From: Corallococcus coralloides DSM 2259
Lineage (GTDB): Bacteria > Myxococcota > Myxococcia > Myxococcales > Myxococcaceae
Reading direction: 5' to 3'
DNA: 64,000 bases
NCBI RefSeq assembly: GCF_000255295.1
Contig: NC_017030.1
Coordinates: 3,534,001-3,598,000, forward strand
The notes under the pieces are model-generated. The model saw nothing but the letters and a program-made list of their open reading frames with translations. It was not told the DNA's origin and made no database searches. The translations under genes were made by a program, and so were the position numbers. Numbering within the stretch: position 1 is the stretch's first letter; each line of letters opens with the position of its first letter. Positions 50,381 to 59,013 of this stretch are shown in pieces.

Positions 50381-50398
50381 TCTCCGGCTTCAATCGTA
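50373..50398 (+). promoter_or_regulatory. ECF-type autoregulated promoter of the sigma-factor operon
   Basis: GGAAAG (50373-50378), 16 bases, CGTA (50395-50398), with the ATG 18 bases later. The pattern equals the one before the DUF1592 gene and fits the general ECF consensus (GGAAC-like -35, CGT-like -10). Confidence 0.7.
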
Positions 50399-50415
50399 GG
50401 TCCTCCAGGTGATGG

Positions 50416-50976
50416 ATGTCGCGTGCTCTCCACTCCCAGGCCCCGCCCGCCCTGCCTGACCGGCCTGTGTCATTCGACACGCTCTACGAGGAGCATGCCG
50501 AGGACGTCTACGTCTGGGCCATGCGGTATGCGGCCGGTCGTTCGGGCTGGGCCGAAGACGTCACCCATGACGTCTTCCTCAAGGCCTGGGAGCACCGGGC
50601 CTGGCTGCGCGAGGAGGATGTGAGGGGCTGGCTCTTTCGCGTCACGCAGAACGTGGCGTTCTCCGCCCTGCGGCGCGAAAGGACGTTTCGACAGCGCATC
50701 GCCGACCTCGTGTCTCCGGTGCAACCCGCGCGGACGGAGTCCACGCCGGAGACGGCCCTCGCGCGGCGAGAGGCGGTGCGCAGCGCCACGGCGACGCTGG
50801 ACCGCTTGCCGGGGCAGGAGCGGGTGGTGATGGCCTTGAAGATCCTGGACGACCTGAGCCAGCGCGAGATTGCCCAGCTCCTCTCCCTGTCAGAGGGCTA
50901 CGTGTCGAAGTTGATCAGCCGCGCCCAGGGCCGTCTGTCGGCCTGGGGATGGAAGGTGGACGATGGCTCCCCGTGA
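50416..50976 (+). CDS. ECF RNA polymerase sigma factor
   Basis: A 186-residue protein. Region 2 (about residues 22-95) has A-E-D-V-T-H-D-V-F-L-K-A-W-E. Region 4 (about 120-180) has L-S-Q-R-E-I-A-Q-L-L-S-L-S-E-G-Y-V-S-K-L-I-S. Regions 1.1 and 3 are lacking, as typical of ECF factors. It overlaps the FecR-type gene by 14 bases, and the group is preceded by an ECF-like promoter, so it likely drives its own transcription and the DUF1592-DUF1552 pair. Confidence 0.93.
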   Translation: MSRALHSQAPPALPDRPVSFDTLYEEHAEDVYVWAMRYAAGRSGWAEDVTHDVFLKAWEHRAWLREEDVRGWLFRVTQNVAFSALRRERTFRQRIADLVSPVQPARTESTPETALARREAVRSATATLDRLPGQERVVMALKILDDLSQREIAQLLSLSEGYVSKLISRAQGRLSAWGWKVDDGSP

Positions 50977-52000
50977 CTTCCGCGCAGAGCTCCGGCGTGA
51001 AGACCCGCTCCGCCGCGAGCAGGGGATGCCACCTGCCGTCCGGGCCCGGCTGTGGTCGCGGCTGAGGGACGCACGCGAGCCGAAGCCTGTATGGCACAAA
51101 CGTCCCGCGTTCTGGGGACTCGCCGCGTCGGCCGTGGCGGCGCTGGCCCTCGTGGTGTTCTGGATGCGCGCTCCCTCCGCACGCTCCTTGGGGGGGCTCG
51201 AGCTCGCGCGGGCCAGTGCCGGCCTGAAGGTGCGGGAAGACGCCGCGGGTGTGGAGATTCAAGAGGGCGAGGCCGCCCTGACGGACGTGGCCCGAGGCAT
51301 CACCCTCCGGAACCAGGGGCCGCTCGTCGTTCGCCGTGAGCCCTCCGGGGTGCGACTCGTCCGTGGACGCGCGGAGTTCTCGGTGAATCACCGCCAGCCG
51401 GGTGCGCCCCCTGCCGTCGTGCTCGTGTCAGGCGGCGCCATCGAGGTCATGGGCACGCGCTTCACGGTGGAGGAGCGGGGGGCGGGAGGCGCGGTCACCC
51501 TGCACGAAGGCGCCATTGCCTTCCGTCGGCGCGGCGGAAGCGTGGTTCCCGTGAGGGTGGGGCAGACGTTGGAGTGGCCGTTGGCCGAACCCGCCGAGCC
51601 AGCCCTTCGCGAGCCAGCGCCTCCCGAGCCGGAACGGCCCCAGCCACCGGCGACGCCCAGCACGAAGGCTGCGTCCTCCCGCGTTCCCTCCACGCCGGTG
51701 CGTGCTCCGGGCGTGGAGGACGTCTTGCGAGAGTTGGAGGTCCTTCGCGGTCGGCACGAGTTCGAGCAAGCGGCGAGGTATCTCGAGGAGTCGATGCGCA
51801 AGCAGCCCGTGGCGACGCGGGAGCGCCTCAGCTTCGAGCTGGGCTCGTTGCTGACGTACCAGCTCAAGGACGCGCAGCGCGCCTGCGCCCACTGGGCCCG
51901 GCACGAACAGCAGTTCCGGCGCGGGCACTACGCGGAGGCGGTCCACCGTGCCCGAGGAACGCTGTCCTGCGAGGGCCGGGAACGCGAGAGCGCGCGATGA
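50963..52000 (+). CDS. FecR-domain anti-sigma-type membrane protein
   Basis: A 345-residue protein with a cytoplasmic N-terminus of about 45 residues, a transmembrane helix (about 49-67) and a FecR beta-domain (about 90-190, with V-M-G-T-R-F-T-V and G-x-V-x-V-x-x-G-type strands). A Pro-rich linker and a C-terminal TPR-like helical domain (about 240-345) follow. FecR-type proteins hold or release ECF sigma factors. It overlaps the sigma gene and the next gene (ATGA), so the three are translationally coupled. Confidence 0.88.
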   Translation: MAPRDFRAELRREDPLRREQGMPPAVRARLWSRLRDAREPKPVWHKRPAFWGLAASAVAALALVVFWMRAPSARSLGGLELARASAGLKVREDAAGVEIQEGEAALTDVARGITLRNQGPLVVRREPSGVRLVRGRAEFSVNHRQPGAPPAVVLVSGGAIEVMGTRFTVEERGAGGAVTLHEGAIAFRRRGGSVVPVRVGQTLEWPLAEPAEPALREPAPPEPERPQPPATPSTKAASSRVPSTPVRAPGVEDVLRELEVLRGRHEFEQAARYLEESMRKQPVATRERLSFELGSLLTYQLKDAQRACAHWARHEQQFRRGHYAEAVHRARGTLSCEGRERESAR

Positions 52001-52548
52001 AACCGGAGCGCTGGAGCAAGCTGTTGCTGGCAGCGGCGCTGACCGCCTGCGAGCCGGCCATCATCGACCATTCCCCGACCTCCAATCTGCTCGATGCCGA
52101 GACGGCCTCCCTGGAGACGGGGCTCGGAGCCTGGAGTGCGTGGTACTCGGTCACCGTTTCGAGAGCGCCCACCGCCGCGAGAGAGGGCGAAGCGAGCCTG
52201 CGCGTGGAGGTGGCCGAGCCATACGGCTGGGGCGTCCACCTCGACAACTGGCCGGGGTTCGCGGCATCGCCAGGGGCCCACCGCGCCTCTTTCTGGGCAC
52301 GTGGGACGCCGGGGCGCTCACTGGTCGCCGAGATGCGGGTCAGTTGGCGCGACTCGGGCGGTAGGGAACTGCAGGCGGAGACGCTCTCCAGCCCCGTGCT
52401 CTCCGGGGAGTGGGTTCGGACCGCTCGCGAGCTGACGGCTCCGGCCGGAACGGAGCGGGTCTCCGTGGAAGTGACTGGCGCCGAAGGTGTCCCAGGCGAT
52501 GTCATCGAGCTGGATGTCCTGGTCATCCAGGCCTTGGGCGCACCTTGA
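51997..52548 (+). CDS. Lipoprotein with carbohydrate-binding-like beta-sandwich
   Basis: A 183-residue lipoprotein (L-T-A-C at residue 18). The mature part is a beta-sandwich resembling CBM4/9-type modules: a Trp pair in G-A-W-S-A-W-Y, E-G-E-A-S-L-R-V-E-V, then H-R-A-S-F-W-A-R-G. It is the last gene of the sigma/FecR operon (ATGA overlap). It could sense a ligand for the FecR protein; that is inference. Confidence 0.75.
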   Translation: MKPERWSKLLLAAALTACEPAIIDHSPTSNLLDAETASLETGLGAWSAWYSVTVSRAPTAAREGEASLRVEVAEPYGWGVHLDNWPGFAASPGAHRASFWARGTPGRSLVAEMRVSWRDSGGRELQAETLSSPVLSGEWVRTARELTAPAGTERVSVEVTGAEGVPGDVIELDVLVIQALGAP

Positions 52549-53997
52549 TCAGAAGATGCCCTGTCCCGGCGTGAGGACGCGGTCCGGGTCGTAGCGCCGC
52601 TTCGCGTGCTCGAACCGCTCCCACGCGGGGTGGAAGTGGCGGCGCCAGTCTGCGGGGCTCAATGGCACGGCATCCACGGGATAGATCTTCCCTCCGATGG
52701 CCGTGAGCCGGTCGAAGATGGCGCGGTTCTTCCCCACGAGGGATGCGACGTTCTCCGGCGTCGGGGGAATGGCCGTGCGCAGCAGCGAGAAGAGGAAGAC
52801 GTGTCTGTCGTTGGGCGTGCGCAGGAAGGGCGCGGTCAGCTCCGAGGCGCGGAAGGGGTAGAGGAGGATGGGCCCCTGGCCCATGTCGGCCTCGGTGGTC
52901 TGCGAGAGGACCTCCTGGACGAAGGACTCGGCGGACCGGGCGGGGACGAACATATCCAGCCACGGATGGGGGAAACCCCAGACGCCGAGCTGCTTGAGCA
53001 GCTCGACCAGCGGCGCGAGCCGGTTGGCGAAGTCGAAGTAGCTGCCGTCGCTCACCTGGAGGGTTCCCGGCTGGAAGCCCAGGCCCGCGAGCAGCCTCGC
53101 ATCGTGCGGCTCCGAGCCCGGGGTGAAGTACTTCACCACCTCGAGCTGATACGCCCGCCCTCCGTTGGAGGCGACGACGGAGCCCTCCACGTAGTCGAAG
53201 CGGCCGTCCTCGATGAGCCGCCGCTGGTCCTCCATGAAGCGGTGGAGGTCATCGTACAGCGCGATGTACGTCCGGGCTCGGGGCGGCACTTCGACGAGCC
53301 GCACCCTTGCTCGCACGATGATGCCGAACTGGCCCAGGCCCGAGCGCACGGCGTCGAACAGGGGGCGCTCACGCGAGCGCGAGCACCGCACGAGCTCACC
53401 CCGGCCCGTGACGACGTCCATTTCCAGGACGTTGTCCACCTGGAGGCCCCAGCGAAACGCCTGTCCGCCGATGCCCCCCGCCGACAGCGTTCCACCAACG
53501 CTCAGCTCGATGTAGTCGGTCAGCACCGGCGGGCTCTTGCCGCGGGGAAGCGAGGCCTGGAGCAGCTCGTGCCACCGGACGCCCGCATCCACCCAGGCGC
53601 TGTCATCGCCAACCTCGTGGAGGGTCGACAGCGTGGACATGTCGATGACGATGCCCGCCGGCACCTGGGACTGGCCGAAGGTGCTGTGGCTCTCACCGAG
53701 GCCCCGAGCGGCGGCGATCTTCATGCCCTGGCGCCGCGCGAAGCGGACCATGGCCACGATGTCTTCCACCGAGCCGGGAACGAGCACCGCCCACGGCGTG
53801 CGGTGGAGGATGTGACCGAAGTCCTCCGCGGACGCGGTCCGCGACGCCGTGTCCATCAGCAACTCGCCATCGAGTGGCGGCAGGGGGACTGCGCCAGCCT
53901 CCAACGTGGAGGCCCAACTCCGGCTCACGGGATTGAATGCCACTGCCACCAACGCACCTTGGAGCAACGCCCTCCGGGAGACGGTTCGACTCGACAT
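52549..53997 (-). CDS. FAD-dependent oxidoreductase, cytokinin-dehydrogenase-like
   Basis: A 482-residue protein with a Tat-like signal (S-R-R-A-L-L-Q-G) and strong GGAGGAG before the ATG. An FAD-binding PCMH domain (about 60-240) has His104 in S-H-S-T-F-G-Q, the place of the flavin-linked His in plant cytokinin dehydrogenases. The C-terminal domain (about 245-482) has H-P-W-L-D-M-F-V-P and the closing K-R-R-Y-D-P-D-R-V-L-T-P-G-Q-G-I-F. The end pattern fits the cytokinin-binding domain (PF09265). Substrate may be cytokinin or another amine; the sequence does not decide. Confidence 0.82.
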   Translation of the reverse strand: MSSRTVSRRALLQGALVAVAFNPVSRSWASTLEAGAVPLPPLDGELLMDTASRTASAEDFGHILHRTPWAVLVPGSVEDIVAMVRFARRQGMKIAAARGLGESHSTFGQSQVPAGIVIDMSTLSTLHEVGDDSAWVDAGVRWHELLQASLPRGKSPPVLTDYIELSVGGTLSAGGIGGQAFRWGLQVDNVLEMDVVTGRGELVRCSRSRERPLFDAVRSGLGQFGIIVRARVRLVEVPPRARTYIALYDDLHRFMEDQRRLIEDGRFDYVEGSVVASNGGRAYQLEVVKYFTPGSEPHDARLLAGLGFQPGTLQVSDGSYFDFANRLAPLVELLKQLGVWGFPHPWLDMFVPARSAESFVQEVLSQTTEADMGQGPILLYPFRASELTAPFLRTPNDRHVFLFSLLRTAIPPTPENVASLVGKNRAIFDRLTAIGGKIYPVDAVPLSPADWRRHFHPAWERFEHAKRRYDPDRVLTPGQGIF

Positions 53998-54050
53998 TCA
54001 CTCCTCCTTCTACGTCGGAGACGTCCATCCTATGCGCTCCGATGGACGAA

Positions 54051-54081
54051 CGCGCCCCGGCTCGACCGTCGCCGGGGCGCG
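54051..54081 (-). terminator. Terminator of the DUF4215/LamG lipoprotein gene
   Basis: CGCGCCCCGGC and GCCGGGGCGCG pair perfectly around a 9-base loop, 11 bases past the stop at 54092. Confidence 0.8.
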
Positions 54082-54091
54082 GCCCTGGTTG

Positions 54092-55735
54092 CTAGGGCGT
54101 GTTCAGCAAGGCGACGTCGCAGGCCGTGAGCTCGCGGCTGTAGGTCCGCACATCGTCGAACGAGGCCGGAATGCTGGAGAAGCCGCCCATGCAGTCCGGC
54201 AGCCTGCGGCCGATGCGGAACGAATTGGCGCCCGTGAGGTTCGCCGGCGCGGCGCTGGTCCCAGCGCCGACCAGCACTCCGTCAATGTACATCTTGAGCG
54301 ACGTGCCACTGCGGGTATAGGCGACGTGGTGCCAGCTGCCGTCGTTGAGCGACGTCGGAGAGGCGCCGGTGCCTGCTCCGTTGGTGCCTGACTCGTCCTG
54401 GTAGATCTCGAGCGACGTCCCGCTGTTGCCGTTGAGCCTTGCCGAGAGGAAGTTGCCCGCACTCCCATCCACCCGGTTTCCGATGAGGTCTCCGGTGCTG
54501 GCGTCGTTGAAGGTCGTCTTCAGCCAATAGCTCACGGTGAAGGCGTCCGTTCCGAATTGCCCCGGCGCGAGGCCGAAGTCGACGTGGGCGTTGAGGTCGC
54601 ACTGTTGGGTGGGGGTGAGAGTGATGGCGCCGGAGCCGTCGAAGCTGACCGTCCGCGACGCCGAGCTTCCCAGCGTTCCGTTCGACGTGCCCGCCGAGTC
54701 CAGGGCCGTGCCGCCGCTGGCCTCGTCGAAGGCCCATCGGTGGGCGAGGTTGCCGGTCGTGTCGCCGACGCGCGGGCCACCGGTACAGACTCCCTCCTGA
54801 CAGGTGTCTGGCTGGGTGCAGGCGTTGCCGTCGCTGCACTCCGTTCCATTGGGAGCCGCCGGATTGGAGCACTGCCCGGTCAATGGATGACAGGTGCCCG
54901 CGACGTGGCATGCATCGAGAGGCGTGCAGACCACCCCCACGCAGAGGTCGGGCTCGCAGGTGTAGCTCCCGGGCGTGTTGACGCAGAATTCACCCGGCTG
55001 GCAGCTCGCCGTCCCGTCGGCGCACTCGTCGATGTCGGTGCAGACGCTCGGGTGTCCCGTGCAGGTGTAGCCCGGCTCCACCTCGCAGACGCTGTTGCAG
55101 CCGTCTCCAGAGAGCTGATTGCCGTCGTCACAGACTTCGAATCCGCCCAGCACCCCATCACCACAGAAGGGCCGCAGGGACGTTTCCACCACGTCCACCA
55201 GGTAGAGCGCGAGCACCGCGCCCCTCAGGCGCACGTAGCGATAGGGCACGTTCCCCGGGTACGTCGCCACCGCGATATGCGTCCCCAGGCCCAGTTCCTT
55301 CAGGTGCAACGTGCTGGAGCCGATGAAGGTCCCATCCGCCTTCAGGAAGTCCACCTGCGCCACCAGGGCCAACGTGAGGCCCTGGTAGTAGACGCGCAGG
55401 TCTCCGGTGCCTTCTTCGCCCTGGCCCAGGTCCAGGACCAGCGCCGAGTTGAGCACGCTCAGCATGGTCGTCGCCTGCCCGTCCGGAGCGCCCAGCGCCG
55501 CGCTCGCGTTGAGCACCGCCGCGGTGGTGCTCGACACCACCGCGTCCGCATACGGGTCCCACGTCAACGAGGCTTCCGGACGCTCACGCGTCAACGCCCC
55601 GTCGCTCTCTTGCGACACCCCATCCGCCGGAGGACGGACCTGCTCCTCCAGGGACTCCACGGCACACGCCCCCAGCGACAAGGCCAGTGTCACGCCCAGT
55701 CCCCACGACCACAGCGCACCAGGACGGCTTCGCAT
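54092..55735 (-). CDS. Surface lipoprotein with DUF4215, EGF and LamG domains
   Basis: A 547-residue protein if the ATG at 55735 is the start, chosen because a signal peptide with L-G-A-C follows. The frame runs on upstream to 55882 without a better ribosome site, so this is uncertain. The order is: N-terminal unknown beta-domain, DUF4215 (C-G-D-G... C-D-D-G-N), calcium-binding EGF-like (D-I-D-E-C... C-x-N-x-x-G-S-Y-x-C), more Cys-rich repeats (E-C-S-D-G-N-A-C), and a C-terminal LamG/concanavalin domain (W-H-H-V-A-Y-T-R-S-G). These are typical myxobacterial surface proteins for adhesion or matrix. Confidence 0.88.
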   Translation of the reverse strand: MRSRPGALWSWGLGVTLALSLGACAVESLEEQVRPPADGVSQESDGALTRERPEASLTWDPYADAVVSSTTAAVLNASAALGAPDGQATTMLSVLNSALVLDLGQGEEGTGDLRVYYQGLTLALVAQVDFLKADGTFIGSSTLHLKELGLGTHIAVATYPGNVPYRYVRLRGAVLALYLVDVVETSLRPFCGDGVLGGFEVCDDGNQLSGDGCNSVCEVEPGYTCTGHPSVCTDIDECADGTASCQPGEFCVNTPGSYTCEPDLCVGVVCTPLDACHVAGTCHPLTGQCSNPAAPNGTECSDGNACTQPDTCQEGVCTGGPRVGDTTGNLAHRWAFDEASGGTALDSAGTSNGTLGSSASRTVSFDGSGAITLTPTQQCDLNAHVDFGLAPGQFGTDAFTVSYWLKTTFNDASTGDLIGNRVDGSAGNFLSARLNGNSGTSLEIYQDESGTNGAGTGASPTSLNDGSWHHVAYTRSGTSLKMYIDGVLVGAGTSAAPANLTGANSFRIGRRLPDCMGGFSSIPASFDDVRTYSRELTACDVALLNTP

Positions 55736-55924
55736 CGAGGAGGGCGGAATGGGGCCCGGAATGGACCGTCCCCCCATGGAATGAAAGACACCATTCCGTG
55801 CTCCCCATTGCTCGGTGCGCAACACGCGGATGGCCAACGTCCTCGAACCACCAACCGACAAGCACTCGAGGACCATCGACACCAGGCGTGGCTGCTCACG
55901 GTACGAGCCACTGTCGGGAGCGCC

Positions 55925-56983
55925 TCACGCCGGCCGCGGGCGCTCTCCCGGACGCCAGGCCTTGAATGCGTTGATCCGCTCTAGAACCGCTCCCTCGGGC
56001 TTGCTGCCGCGCACCTGATGGAGGTCGAGCAGGTTGTCGAGCACCATCTCGACGAGGCGGTGGAAGTCCGCCGGGTTGGCCGGGAAGTGCAGCCAGCTGA
56101 CCGCGAGCGCTTCCTCCGCCAGCGCGAGCGACGCCTCGGCCTGGTCAGGCCAGCTCAAACCCCGGCTGAGTTCGTTCAGATGCAGGGCCAGGGTAGGGAC
56201 GTACGTGTCCAGTCCTTCCGCCACGAGCTGGCGACCGATGGCCACCGCCTCAGCCAGGAATGCGAGTGGCTCTTCCCACCCCGCTCCCCTATCGAACCTA
56301 CCGATGTAGCCCAGGGTCTTGGCCAGAGCGGGTCGGAACTCGCCTGGCCTCGCCTCCGCCAGCTTGCGAAGGATTGCCACCTCCTCGAGCCTGGAGGCGC
56401 GCTGCTCCTTGTCCTGTCCAAGCTTGGACTGCCGGTCGGCAAGACGGCTCAAGCTCTTGACCAACTCGGGGAGGAACGCGTCCGGCTTCACTGCCGCGAG
56501 CTGACGAAAGATGGCCACGGACTCGGCCGTGGAGGCAAGGCCCGCCTCCGGCTCATCGGGACTGCCTTGATATGTGCCCAGGTGGCGCAGGCTCGTGGCC
56601 AGCTGGGGGAGGAACGCATCGGGATTCACCTCCGCGAGCTTCCGCAGGATGGCCACCGCCTCGGCTGTGGGAGCGAGCGCCGCTTCCGAGCTCCCGTGCG
56701 CAGCCTGCATCCTGCCCAGGTCGTGCAGTTCCGTCGCCAACCTGGGCAGGAACGCGTCGGGCCTTGCCTGCGCCAGGCTCCGAAGGAGGTCCACCGCCTC
56801 GGTCGCGGAATCGATGGCCGCGTCCGTGGCGTAGAGCTCTCGCAGACACCGACTCTGCGCCATCAAGCTGTCGATGAGCGCGGGCAGGTGCACCTCTGGA
56901 TCGAGTGCCGCCTGCTCCCGGTGGTATTCGACGGTCTGTCGAGCCGCGCTGTACGCCTTCTCCCTGACCCGCCAATCTTCCAT
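55925..56983 (-). CDS. Tetratricopeptide-like repeat protein
   Basis: A 352-residue helical protein with about five repeated units of L-A-x-A-R-P-D-A-F-L-P-x-L-A-T-x-L and A-E-A-V-A-I-L-R-K-L-A, like kinesin-light-chain-type TPRs. There is no signal peptide. The N-terminus (M-E-D-W-R-V) starts inside helical sequence. Long C-terminal TPR arrays of this type are often fused to a kinase or other head, so this gene may be a separated tail. The role is probably protein binding. Confidence 0.75.
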   Translation of the reverse strand: MEDWRVREKAYSAARQTVEYHREQAALDPEVHLPALIDSLMAQSRCLRELYATDAAIDSATEAVDLLRSLAQARPDAFLPRLATELHDLGRMQAAHGSSEAALAPTAEAVAILRKLAEVNPDAFLPQLATSLRHLGTYQGSPDEPEAGLASTAESVAIFRQLAAVKPDAFLPELVKSLSRLADRQSKLGQDKEQRASRLEEVAILRKLAEARPGEFRPALAKTLGYIGRFDRGAGWEEPLAFLAEAVAIGRQLVAEGLDTYVPTLALHLNELSRGLSWPDQAEASLALAEEALAVSWLHFPANPADFHRLVEMVLDNLLDLHQVRGSKPEGAVLERINAFKAWRPGERPRPA

Positions 56984-57118
56984 GGCCTGTGAGCGTGGCG
57001 ACCCTTGCCCGGCCCGTCAACCGCGGCGGGCGCGGTGCGGAAGGAGGGGTTGCAATGCCAGGCGCCCTGGACACCCGTGCGGAGGTCGCACTCGGTGGAG
57101 TACCACTCACCCTGCGCT

Positions 57119-57955
57119 TCACCGTGCAGCCTTGAGGTCGCTGTCACGCCCCGCTGGGCGTTCGGCCTCCATGCGCGCCTTCTCGCGGACCATGACGTTG
57201 CGCACGTGGTCGCGCAGGGCGTGCACATCCCCCGCGAAGTCCGCGGGGTTGATGGGCTCCAGCACGCGCACCCGGGCGTGGACGGACTGCTGGAAGACGA
57301 GCGCATGCTTCGGCTGGGTCAGCGCGGTGCCAGTGAGGACCACGGGGATGATGGGGCAGCGCTGCTGGACGGAGAGCGTGAAGGCGCCGTCCTTGAAGGC
57401 CTTCACCTTGCCGTCCCGGGAGCGGGTGCCTTCGGGAAACATCAGGATGGGGACGCCGCGTGACAACCAGCGCTCGCACCCGGCCATCATCCGGAGGACG
57501 CTGGCGCGGTCTCCACGGATGAGCGGTACATAGCGGTTGAGGCGCATGTTCCAGCCAATGAGTGGCAGCTTGAAGTTCTCCGCCTTGGAGACCCACTTGA
57601 ACGGCCGGTAGAGACCGAAGAGGACCAGGATGTCCCCCAGCGACTCGTGGTTGGACACCAGCACCGCCGCTCCCCTCCAGGGCAGGCGTTCGCGGCCCTC
57701 CACCCGCAGGTGCCACCTCGGGTTCACGTAGAAATACAGTTGTGCCCAGAAGCACGAGTACAGGTGCAGCACCCGCCCGTTCGCGTCGAACGGGCGGGTG
57801 AGCGCCCACAGCAGGAGCGCTCCCAGGAACAGCACCGCGCTGGACAGCGCGAGGAAGGCCCAGAGCGCGCTCGAGAGGAGGACTCGAGCGGTCCCCGGTC
57901 TGTCATGGACGGATGGCTCCACACCCAATAGGGCTCCTGTCCTTCCCATGCTCAT
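57119..57955 (-). CDS. 1-acyl-sn-glycerol-3-phosphate acyltransferase (PlsC-type)
   Basis: A 278-residue membrane enzyme. A transmembrane helix lies at about 25-55. The acyltransferase motifs are H103-x4-D108 (N-H-E-S-L-G-D), the N-R-Y-V-P block, F-P-E-G-T-R near residue 173, and the I-P-V-V-L-T-G-T block. It makes phosphatidic acid from lysophosphatidate. Start is ATG 57955; an ATG at 57949 is equally possible. Divergent from the RCC1 lipoprotein. Confidence 0.9.
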   Translation of the reverse strand: MSMGRTGALLGVEPSVHDRPGTARVLLSSALWAFLALSSAVLFLGALLLWALTRPFDANGRVLHLYSCFWAQLYFYVNPRWHLRVEGRERLPWRGAAVLVSNHESLGDILVLFGLYRPFKWVSKAENFKLPLIGWNMRLNRYVPLIRGDRASVLRMMAGCERWLSRGVPILMFPEGTRSRDGKVKAFKDGAFTLSVQQRCPIIPVVLTGTALTQPKHALVFQQSVHARVRVLEPINPADFAGDVHALRDHVRNVMVREKARMEAERPAGRDSDLKAAR

Positions 57956-58183
57956 GCGTCTATTTCCCGAGGGGAAGGCACAGCCGAGCCGGCGAAGGCT
58001 TCGCTTGCCGCCGCGACGCAGGCTTTCCGCCGGCCCGCGACGCCTGTCGGGCAAGCGATTGGTCGTGGGACAGTGTTCAATTCCATGCGCCGCTTCCGCG
58101 CATCTGCCCTCTTGCCGCGAGTGGAATGTCTTGCTTCGGGAGCGCCGTGTAGAGTCGGACAAGCTGTCCATTCAGGGGGGAAC

Positions 58184-58936
58184 ATGAGCAGAACGACAAT
58201 GGCCTGGCGGCTCCAGGCCTTGCTCACCACGGTGGTCTGGTTCAGCGTCCTGGCGTGCGCGGGTTCCGACCCGGATGGCGCGGACCCCTGCCAGCGCAAT
58301 CCCTCTCAGTGTGTGCCGGATGGAGGAGGCAACCCTGGGCCTGATGTGACGCCTCCCACTCTCACCGACAGTTCGCAGTCCGCCACCCAGGTGCTGGTGC
58401 AGCGTCCGGTCACCTTTCGCGTGAAGGCCCACGACGAGGAGTCCCCCCAGCTGCGCTTCTCCTGGACGGCCAACGTCGGGACCCTGGGCAGCCCCTCCCA
58501 TACGGGCACCAGCAGTGAAGTCATCTGGACCTCTCCCTCCTGTGTGCCCACGGGGACCGTCGCGACGGTGACGGTCACGGTCGCGAACAGTGGGGATGCG
58601 TCCGTTTCCAAAACCTTCACCGTCGACGCCAATGCGTGCCCGAAGCCCACCGTCGTCGCAGGCGGTTCCCATACGGTGGCGCTGCGCGGGGATGGGACTG
58701 TCTGGGGCTGGGGCTCCAACGGGAACGGCCAACTGGGCGATGGGACGACCACGGACCGAGCTGTGCCGGTGCAGGTGGCCGGGCTCACGGAGGTCACCGC
58801 GCTGGGCTCGGGCTCCTCCCACGCGTTGGCGCTGCGCCGGGATGGCACCGTCTGGACCTGGGGCTTCAACGGCGATGGACAGCTCGGTGATGGGACGGTG
58901 CCGGTGCGGGTCCCTGTCAAATCCCTGCTGCCTTGA
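58184..58936 (+). CDS. RCC1-repeat lipoprotein, apparently short
   Basis: A 250-residue lipoprotein (signal with L-A-C at about 25). Residues about 50-150 form an Ig/cadherin-like beta-domain, and only two RCC1 blades (H-T-V-A-L-R-G-D-G-T-V-W-G-W-G-type) follow. RCC1 propellers need about seven blades. The rest of the propeller is not found downstream, so the gene is probably truncated at 3', or the two blades serve as a repeat only. A GGGGGG-type site precedes the ATG. Confidence 0.75.
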   Translation: MSRTTMAWRLQALLTTVVWFSVLACAGSDPDGADPCQRNPSQCVPDGGGNPGPDVTPPTLTDSSQSATQVLVQRPVTFRVKAHDEESPQLRFSWTANVGTLGSPSHTGTSSEVIWTSPSCVPTGTVATVTVTVANSGDASVSKTFTVDANACPKPTVVAGGSHTVALRGDGTVWGWGSNGNGQLGDGTTTDRAVPVQVAGLTEVTALGSGSSHALALRRDGTVWTWGFNGDGQLGDGTVPVRVPVKSLLP

Positions 58937-59013
58937 GCGCGGCCCAGGGCACGGACTTCGCGGTGGGCGCGGCCTCTTCAGGAGGAGGTCGCGCACCGGC
59001 TGGACCCTGTCAC

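Noticed and set aside
57000-57118. Possible gene remnant between the repeat protein and PlsC
   Set aside because: A short minus-strand frame with coding-like composition exists but has no start or stop of its own, so it is too weak to call.
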